Positions 58,682 through 64,000 of a stretch of 64,000 nt of DNA are shown here, piece by piece. Within the stretch, counting starts at the first letter, position 1. The number at the start of each line of letters is the position of its first letter. The notes below the pieces were generated by a model. That model worked only from the letters and a program-made list of their open reading frames with translations. It did not search any database and was not told the DNA's origin. Made by a program: the position numbers and the translations under genes. The stretch comes from DAOQAU01 sp964640325 (GTDB taxonomy: Bacteria > Cyanobacteriota > Vampirovibrionia > Gastranaerophilales > Gastranaerophilaceae): the NCBI GenBank assembly GCA_964640325.1, contig CAZXID010000007.1, positions 7,221-71,220 of the forward strand. The letters run 5' to 3'.

Positions 58682-58707
58682 AAAAATTGTAAAATTTTAC
58701 AATTTTT
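58682..58707. promoter_or_regulatory. Perfect 26-bp AT palindrome upstream of kup
   Basis: AAAAATTGTAAAA and its exact mirror, in the divergent gap between the small protein gene and kup. Possible operator; too AT-rich to be a good terminator. Confidence 0.45.
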
Positions 58708-58801
58708 AACAAATTTTAATTTTTTTGTTTTATTTATGATTTATTCCTCTTGATTTTGGGGTTTTTATGTAATAGAGTATTTCTGTTGTGAGGAGAATTA
58801 C

Positions 58802-60613
58802 ATGACGGAAGAAAAAGCAACATTTAAGAATATAATACAGGCAATGGGATTAGTTTTCGGAGATATTGGAACAAGCCCTATTTATACGCTTACGGTAATA
58901 TTTTTGACAACACAAATAAATGCCCAAAACATATTAAGCATCTTATCTTTAATAATTTGGACACTTTTGTTAATCGTAACCGTTCAATATACATGGCTTG
59001 CAATGAGTTTGAGCCAAAAAGGCGAAGGCGGCACGATAGTGCTTAATGAATTGTTAAAAAAATTACTTAAAAAAGGGCGTTCAGTTGCCTTTTTTTCGTT
59101 TTTGACTTATGTGGGAATTTCGCTTTTAATAGGTGACAGCGTTATAACGCCTGCAATAAGCATTTTATCGGCGGTTGAAGGTTTAAAATTCATTCATTTT
59201 TTGCATAATATTCCGCAGTCCACTATTTTGATTATAACTTTGATAATAGCAATTACCCTTTTTTCAATACAAAAAAAGGGAACAGAAAGTATTTCAAAAA
59301 TGTTTGGCCCGATAATGGTAATTTGGTTTTTAGCACTCGGCTTGTCGGGCTTATTTAGTATTTTTGAAACCCCCTTTGTGTTAAGGGCTTTTAATCCCAT
59401 ATATGGACTGGAATTTCTTTTTAAAAACGGTATAGCCGGATTTTTTGTTTTGTCGGAGGTAATTCTTTGTGCAACCGGAGCCGAGGCTTTGTATGCAGAT
59501 ATGGGGCATTTAGGCAGAAAGCCGATTGTTTATGCCTGGTATATCGTTCTTTTTGCTCTGCTTTTGAACTATCTGGGGCAGGGTGCGTTTTTGTTTAAAC
59601 ATCCTGATGTTCAAAATATTTTGTTCGGGATGATTGTTCATCAGGCAAGATTTTTATATATCCCGTTTTTATTGGTAAGTCTTATGGCAACAATTATAGC
59701 CTCTCAGGCAATGATAAGCGGGCTTTTTGCCATAGTTTATCAGGCAATAAACACAAGAATTTTACCGCTTTTTAAAGTGGAATACACTTCCGAGAAGATA
59801 AATTCCCAGATTTATATTCCAAGTGCAAATTGGTTTTTGATGTTTTTTGTTATTTTTGTAATTTTGTTTTTCAAAGAATCATCAAACCTTGCCTCAGCTT
59901 ATGGCTTTGCGGTAACCGGAACTTTTAATGTAACAATTACTTTAATAAGTGTTATTTCCTTTTTAAGAAAAAAATATTTTCATTTTATGCTTGCTCTAAT
60001 GCTTATGGTTATTGACATGTCTTTCCTTATCGCTGCATTTTCCAAAATTCACACAGGAGCCTACTGGTCAATAATTATAGCAACAATTCCTTTCTTCCTT
60101 ATAATTCTTTATGTTCAGGGACAAAAGGCTATGTATAAAGCTATTAATCTTATGGATAAAGAAGAATTTTTACAAAAGTACAATGAAAGATATTCTAAAG
60201 AAAGCAAAATTGAAGGTCAGGCACTGTTTTTTGCAAGAGGAATAGAAAAAGTTCCACCTTATGTTGTTCAGACAATGTTTGAAAACAGTATAATGTATTC
60301 TCAAAATATTTTTGTACACGTTAATAAATCGAGCGAGGCTTTCGGGCTCCACTATGAGCTTGAAACCGTAGCACAAGGTTTGCAGCTTTTGAGAATAGAT
60401 GCCGGTTACATGCAGCTTTTTAAGGTTGAGAGTGTTTTAAAGGCTTTAGATATTGACGGTAAGGCTATTTTTTACGGTGTTGAAGACATTGAAACAAATA
60501 ATTTCTTCTGGCATATTTTTTCAACAATTAAAAAAGTTACCCCTTCATTTGTAAGCTTTTATAATCTTCCGACAAATAAAATGCATGGTGTAATAACAAG
60601 GTTAAAACTTTGA
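58802..60613 (+). CDS. kup: KUP-family potassium transporter
   Basis: 603 residues with 12 predicted membrane helices and a cytoplasmic C-terminal domain (about 480-603). The N-terminus GLVFGDIGTSPIYTLTVIF is the family signature, with SLSQKGEGGTIVLNELLKK and ATGAEALYADMGHLGRKPI also highly conserved. It is a proton-coupled potassium uptake system. GAGGAG precedes the ATG. The TspO gene follows after eight bases. Confidence 0.95.
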   Translation: MTEEKATFKNIIQAMGLVFGDIGTSPIYTLTVIFLTTQINAQNILSILSLIIWTLLLIVTVQYTWLAMSLSQKGEGGTIVLNELLKKLLKKGRSVAFFSFLTYVGISLLIGDSVITPAISILSAVEGLKFIHFLHNIPQSTILIITLIIAITLFSIQKKGTESISKMFGPIMVIWFLALGLSGLFSIFETPFVLRAFNPIYGLEFLFKNGIAGFFVLSEVILCATGAEALYADMGHLGRKPIVYAWYIVLFALLLNYLGQGAFLFKHPDVQNILFGMIVHQARFLYIPFLLVSLMATIIASQAMISGLFAIVYQAINTRILPLFKVEYTSEKINSQIYIPSANWFLMFFVIFVILFFKESSNLASAYGFAVTGTFNVTITLISVISFLRKKYFHFMLALMLMVIDMSFLIAAFSKIHTGAYWSIIIATIPFFLIILYVQGQKAMYKAINLMDKEEFLQKYNERYSKESKIEGQALFFARGIEKVPPYVVQTMFENSIMYSQNIFVHVNKSSEAFGLHYELETVAQGLQLLRIDAGYMQLFKVESVLKALDIDGKAIFYGVEDIETNNFFWHIFSTIKKVTPSFVSFYNLPTNKMHGVITRLKL

Positions 60614-60621
60614 GGTTTTTT

Positions 60622-61008
60622 ATGAATTTAAATTGGTATGCTACTTTGAATAAATCTCACCTAACTCCTCCTTCATGGGTGTTTGCACCGGCATGGACTT
60701 TTTTGTATATAACAATTATTATCTCTTTTTTGTTGCTGATAAAAGGCGGAAATCTTCATTCAAAAATTTTGCCGATAACTTTTTTTGTTATCCAGATGAT
60801 TTTGAACTTAATCTGGTCGCCGCTTTTTTTCGGGAAGCATTTAATACTTGCATCTTTGATTGATATAGTTTTGTTGTGGGTTTTTATATTGCTGACTATA
60901 ATAAGTTTTTGGCAATTTTCAAAAACTGCTTCTTTGATTTTAATTCCATACTTTTTGTGGGTAAGCTTTGCAAGCTACCTGAATTATAAAGTTTTTGTGC
61001 TTAATTAG
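60622..61008 (+). CDS. tspO: TspO/MBR-family membrane protein
   Basis: 128 residues, five helices. The family motifs are present: LTPPSWVFAPAWTFLY, NLIWSPLFFGKH and IPYFLWVSFASYLNY. Bacterial TspO binds tetrapyrroles and sterol-like ligands and takes part in stress responses; the ligand here is unknown. Start: ATG 60622 with GAGG upstream, rather than the TTG at 60610 that overlaps the kup stop. Probably co-transcribed with kup. Confidence 0.9.
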   Translation: MNLNWYATLNKSHLTPPSWVFAPAWTFLYITIIISFLLLIKGGNLHSKILPITFFVIQMILNLIWSPLFFGKHLILASLIDIVLLWVFILLTIISFWQFSKTASLILIPYFLWVSFASYLNYKVFVLN

Positions 61009-61157
61009 GCTGTCCAATCAGGTTGACTTTAGCTGAAAAATCATTAAAAACTTTAGCAAGATACACTATTTGTATGAATTTTTGCAAAAAACCTTATATT
61101 TTTGCTTAAAATTCCGACTTAAAACAATAGTATAAACAATTAAAAACGAGGTTAGTG

Positions 61158-61856
61158 ATGAAGATAAACGCAGGTGTGAAATTTATCGAAAACGGTCTTA
61201 CGGCTTCGCTTCGGGCAATGCACGTAAACAGCGAACTTGTAGGGATGATAAACGAGAATGTTATCGGTTTTGATAAAGTCGGTTATCAGAGAAAAGAGCC
61301 TATAATTTCTTCATTTACGGAATTTTTAGGGGTTCATGGCCTTTCTAAGACTGTTGATGATAAAGTGGGAAGACTTACTGTAACATCAAGCCCTTTGGAC
61401 TTTGCGCTTGCAGGCAAAGGCTATTTTCAAGTCGCAACCAAAGAAGGCACAATGCTCACCCGTGACGGAAGATTTAAGATTGATAAGTTTGGGAATCTTT
61501 TGACAACAGATGGTGCAAAAGTTTTGGGAAACAACGGACTTGCAATAAAATTTTCTAATCCTCCGGAAAGTGCAAAAGATGTGATAGTAGGCTCTGGCGG
61601 GAAAATAAATTTGTTTAATAAAGCTAAGGGAAAAGTCGAATATGTAGGAACTTTGGGCGTGGTTGATTCTAACGGTGTTGCTGTTGTTGAACCTGATGTA
61701 AAACAAGGGTATACGGAATTTTCAAACGTTTCTCTTGAGCGTGAGTTTCTTTCCATGATGCCTGTCATAAGAGGTTTTGATGCCAATCGTCAAATATTTA
61801 TGTTACAAAGTCAAAATCTTACCAAGGCAATTTCCCAGCTCGGTAGTGTAAGTTAA
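61158..61856 (+). CDS. Flagellar rod/hook-family protein (FlgF/FlgG type)
   Basis: 232 residues. It has the N-terminal rod motif (ENGLTASLRAMHVNSELVGM, where NxxANxxTxGY is replaced by NENVIGFDKVGY), the central DFALAGKGYFQVATKEGTML and TRDGRFKIDKFGNLLT, and the C-terminal motif GFDANRQIFMLQSQNL. It belongs to FlgE/FlgF/FlgG; the small size fits the rod proteins FlgF or FlgG. GAGG six bases before ATG 61158 (a GTG directly precedes it). First of four flagellar genes; more may follow outside the window. Confidence 0.85.
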   Translation: MKINAGVKFIENGLTASLRAMHVNSELVGMINENVIGFDKVGYQRKEPIISSFTEFLGVHGLSKTVDDKVGRLTVTSSPLDFALAGKGYFQVATKEGTMLTRDGRFKIDKFGNLLTTDGAKVLGNNGLAIKFSNPPESAKDVIVGSGGKINLFNKAKGKVEYVGTLGVVDSNGVAVVEPDVKQGYTEFSNVSLEREFLSMMPVIRGFDANRQIFMLQSQNLTKAISQLGSVS

Positions 61857-61874
61857 TTGAAAAAGGAATAAAAA

Positions 61875-62591
61875 ATGTATAATATTCAAGGAATTATCAG
61901 AAAATCTTTAAATAATACAACAACTCAGTTCGACAGATTGGGTTATGTTGCAAATAACTTTGCAAATTACAATACAAACGGCTATAAGTCTGTTAGATTT
62001 GAGCAGATGCTTCAAGAAAACGGATATTTGAAAGGGGCTGTAAGAACCGATTATAGCGTCGGTATGATACAGTCCACCGGAAATCCTTACGATGTTTCAA
62101 TAAACGGACAGGGCTTTATCCCTGTTACTTCTTCATCGGGTGAAGTCGCATATACCAGAGACGGTTCTTTTAAAAAAGGAAAAGACGGTTATCTTTTAAC
62201 AAACGATAACTGGCTTGTCGGTGAAGGAATAAAAATCCCAGCCAACTGTTATAAATTTGCGATAAAACCTAACGGGGATGTTGTTTCCTATGATTCTGGC
62301 GGAAAGTCCGGGGACATTTTGGGTAAAATTCCCATTGTGCAGTTTGCAAATGCCGAAGGACTGACACAAGGTGACGGAAACAAAATGAAGGCAACCGAAG
62401 AATCCGGAGAAGCGTTTCTGGTCAAAGATCATGATTATATTGCACAAGGCTCAATTGAAAGAGCCAACGTAAACGTATACGGTTCTGTTTCTGAAATGCT
62501 TCGCCTGAATGCGTCAATGATTGCGAGTATGCGTATGGCAAAAGTTGTTGACGATATGTATAACAAAGCAATTAATATAAGACAATCATAG
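61875..62591 (+). CDS. Flagellar rod protein, FlgG/FlgF type
   Basis: 238 residues. YVANNFANYNTNGYKSVRFEQML corresponds to the N-terminal NxxAN motif of rod and hook proteins. The central part has VSINGQGFIPVTSSSGEVAYTRDGSF. The C-terminal helix (RANVNVYGSVSEMLRLNAS) is typical. Together with the preceding paralogue it probably forms the proximal and distal rod; which is FlgF and which FlgG cannot be settled by eye. AAAAGGA precedes the ATG. Confidence 0.86.
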   Translation: MYNIQGIIRKSLNNTTTQFDRLGYVANNFANYNTNGYKSVRFEQMLQENGYLKGAVRTDYSVGMIQSTGNPYDVSINGQGFIPVTSSSGEVAYTRDGSFKKGKDGYLLTNDNWLVGEGIKIPANCYKFAIKPNGDVVSYDSGGKSGDILGKIPIVQFANAEGLTQGDGNKMKATEESGEAFLVKDHDYIAQGSIERANVNVYGSVSEMLRLNASMIASMRMAKVVDDMYNKAINIRQS

Positions 62592-62605
62592 TGAGGTAAA
62601 ATAAA

Positions 62606-62956
62606 ATGACATTCACTCCAATAGATTCAATGGGAAAAGCATCTTTAATGATGGATTTGATTGCACAAAAACAAAAGGCAATCGGCTCAAATCTTGCCAA
62701 TGTCGACACCCCCGGATATGTCAGAAAGGATGTAACTTTTAGCCAGTATTTGGGGTCAATGGACAGTCCTTTGGAAACAAAGCTTTCGGGAAAACTGGGG
62801 CCTTCGGCGATAATAGAGGACAGAAATTATGAAGAAATTAACCCCGCAAACGAGCTTATGGAGCTTCAGAAAAACTCGCTTCTATACACAATGGCAACAA
62901 GAAGAATGTCAAATATAATAACGCAAATGAGAACAGTAATTAACGTAGGAAAATAA
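62606..62956 (+). CDS. flgB: Flagellar basal-body rod protein FlgB
   Basis: 116 residues, proximal rod. LIAQKQKAIGSNLANVDTPGYVRKDVTF holds the NxANxxTPGY motif; the C-terminus (LMELQKNSLLYTMATRRMSNII) is the FlgB helix. Shorter than E. coli FlgB (138) but complete at both ends. GTGAGG precedes the ATG. Two bases separate it from flgC. Confidence 0.93.
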   Translation: MTFTPIDSMGKASLMMDLIAQKQKAIGSNLANVDTPGYVRKDVTFSQYLGSMDSPLETKLSGKLGPSAIIEDRNYEEINPANELMELQKNSLLYTMATRRMSNIITQMRTVINVGK

Positions 62957-62958
62957 TT

Positions 62959-63402
62959 ATGGGAATACTTGATTCAATGAACATGGGGGCAAAAAGCCTC
63001 AAGGTACACAGTTTAAGACTCGATATCGCGGCGAAAAACGTCGCAAACGTTGACACGCCTAATTATGTAAGGAAGATCCCTGTTTTAAACGCAACGGAAG
63101 ACATTTCTTTTCATGGGCTTATGAACGAGATGAAAAACGATGTTTTTTCAACAGGTGCAATGCCTTATGTGCAAGGCGGAGTTGCTTTTACAGGCGTTGT
63201 CGAAGACCCTACAATGGGCGAAAGAATTTATAAACCCGGACATCCCGATGCTGATAAAGACGGCTATATAAGAGCATCAAACGTTAATCCTATGGTGGAT
63301 ATAGCAGATGCAATGTTGGCGCAAAGGGCTTATGAAGCTAACCTTGCGCTTATAAACATCACAAAAGCAATGGCTTCAAGAGCAACAGAAATCGGTAAAT
63401 AA
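62959..63402 (+). CDS. flgC: Flagellar basal-body rod protein FlgC
   Basis: 147 residues. The N-terminal motif is RLDIAAKNVANVDTPNYVRK. The central YKPGHPDADKDGYIRASNVNPMVDIADAMLAQRAYEANLA region is the FlgC hallmark (key residues GHPDAD, VNPM, AQRAYEAN). With FlgB, it builds the proximal rod around the export apparatus. FliE would be expected next in many genomes but the following gene is carbonic anhydrase on the other strand. Confidence 0.95.
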   Translation: MGILDSMNMGAKSLKVHSLRLDIAAKNVANVDTPNYVRKIPVLNATEDISFHGLMNEMKNDVFSTGAMPYVQGGVAFTGVVEDPTMGERIYKPGHPDADKDGYIRASNVNPMVDIADAMLAQRAYEANLALINITKAMASRATEIGK

Positions 63403-63404
63403 AT

Positions 63405-64000
63405 TTAACTTATAAATTCAACTTTTCCTGTCGCAAGGTTATAAAGAGCTCCTTTTAGCATGATTTCGCCTGTTTTGACTTTTTGTGCAAGAAATTCGTC
63501 TTTTTTAAGCAAGTCTTGAACTTGATAGTGAATGTTTGAAACAATAGCACAGTGAAGAAAATCCTGGCTTTCTTTTGGGCAATCGGAGTTTTCGATAGCA
63601 GGATAAATATGCCCCATAATTGATTGTAAATTCTCTGATAATTGCTCATAAGTTTTGTTTTCATGGGTTTCAATAGCCGTTTTTATAGCCCCGCAATTTT
63701 CATGTCCTAATATAAGCACAAGTTTTACTCCCAAAGTTTTAACGGCATATTCAAGGCTGCCTAAAACTTCTTTTGAAAGAACATGTCCTGCGGTTCTTAC
63801 CGCAAAAATGTCGCCCAGACCGGCGTCAAAAATTATTTCGACCGGTACTCTTGAATCAGAGCAAGAAAGTATTGCAACAAAAGGTTTTTGCTGTCTTAAT
63901 AAAACTTCTCTTGTTTCTTCGCATCTATTTGGGTGAGTGGATTTGTTGCTGTAAAACCTCTCGTTTCCCGTTATTAATTTATCTAAAGCCTCTTGTGGTG
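63405..64000 (-). CDS. Beta-carbonic anhydrase (5' end outside the window)
   Basis: The frame stays open to the window edge, giving about 198 C-terminal residues. The zinc ligands and active-site dyad are clear: SCSDSRVPVE (Cys and Asp-Arg), then GHENCGAIKTA (His and Cys). The upstream part reads EALDKLITGNERFYSN, which is the usual N-terminus of the family, so only a few residues are missing. It interconverts CO2 and bicarbonate. The frame's first internal start-like codon at 63734 is not the true start, since the CxDSR motif lies upstream of it. Confidence 0.93.
   Translation of the reverse strand, partial: PQEALDKLITGNERFYSNKSTHPNRCEETREVLLRQQKPFVAILSCSDSRVPVEIIFDAGLGDIFAVRTAGHVLSKEVLGSLEYAVKTLGVKLVLILGHENCGAIKTAIETHENKTYEQLSENLQSIMGHIYPAIENSDCPKESQDFLHCAIVSNIHYQVQDLLKKDEFLAQKVKTGEIMLKGALYNLATGKVEFIS

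Noticed and set aside
61009..61157. Sigma-28 type flagellar promoter
   Set aside because: Only a loose CCGACTTAA is found; the TAAA and GCCGATAA boxes with correct spacing are not present.

Overview
The window looks like part of the chromosome of a non-photosynthetic relative of Cyanobacteria, most likely Vampirovibrionia/Melainabacteria (Gastranaerophilales type). The main reasons are: (i) RNA polymerase beta' is split into rpoC1 and rpoC2, and rpoC2 has about 660 residues between the two halves of the trigger loop (the cyanobacterial SI3 insertion); (ii) the DNA is AT-rich; (iii) there is a full lipid A start pathway (lpxD, lpxC, fabZ, lpxA) plus a heptose-activating enzyme, so a Gram-negative outer membrane; (iv) SLH-domain and outer-membrane barrel proteins, many TPR proteins and a prepilin of the GFTLAEVLITLGIIG type; (v) anaerobe-type hybrid cluster protein, an iron-sulfur flavoprotein and D-lactate dehydrogenase, suggesting fermentation; (vi) flagellar rod genes. 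The species assignment is inference.

Layout. 1-9.5 kb: rpoB-rpoC1-rpoC2, with heptad-repeat hairpins in both intergenic gaps, closed by a strong terminator. 9.5-17.1 kb: miaB, an S-adenosylhomocysteinase-like gene coupled to an HD hydrolase, an SLH protein, and a TPR/TonB pair. 17.1-19.6 kb: Rrf2 regulator, hcp and cupin, a nitrosative-stress module with a palindromic operator. 19.6-20.5 kb: ssrA (tmRNA) on the minus strand, with both ends partly duplicated. 20.6-23.3 kb: DapL-like aminotransferase, an exported TPR protein with a G9 tract, and a hypothetical gene. 23.3-28.6 kb (minus): a five-gene signalling operon (GAF/HD-GYP, TPR, two LuxR-type response regulators, pentapeptide repeat). 28.6-34.1 kb: glycosyltransferase, D-lactate dehydrogenase, flavoprotein, SulP transporter and small membrane or exported proteins. 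34.1-35.1 kb: two tRNA-Arg genes in a field of tRNA fragments. 35.1-40.7 kb: alaS, small membrane proteins, a REP-associated transposase with its REPs, dut, and rpsP with a long acidic tail. 40.9-46.6 kb: histidine kinase, CheY-like regulator and a degenerate PilB-like ATPase, then a prepilin and a LuxR regulator. 46.7-52.4 kb: porin-like protein, PLP decarboxylase, tRNA-Pro, yidC, queA. 52.4-56.2 kb (minus): lipid A genes and rfaE2. 56.4-58.2 kb: alternative sigma factor and prepilin peptidase. 58.8-61 kb: kup and tspO. 61.1-63.4 kb: four flagellar rod/hook-family genes. The right edge cuts a beta-carbonic anhydrase.

Most unusual: three structural RNA genes (ssrA, tRNA-Arg(CCT), tRNA-Pro) have partial direct copies of their own ends 110-217 bases away, sometimes with an inverted copy in between. 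The two 3'-side scars share nearly the same geometry and the same CAAGC junction. Also notable are a transposase whose reading frame contains a perfect inverted copy of its upstream REP, several -10 boxes exactly 6 nt before an ATG (leaderless transcripts), and a heptanucleotide repeat family placed at operon joints, including rpoBC1C2. No rRNA, CRISPR array or complete insertion sequence with clear ends was seen.
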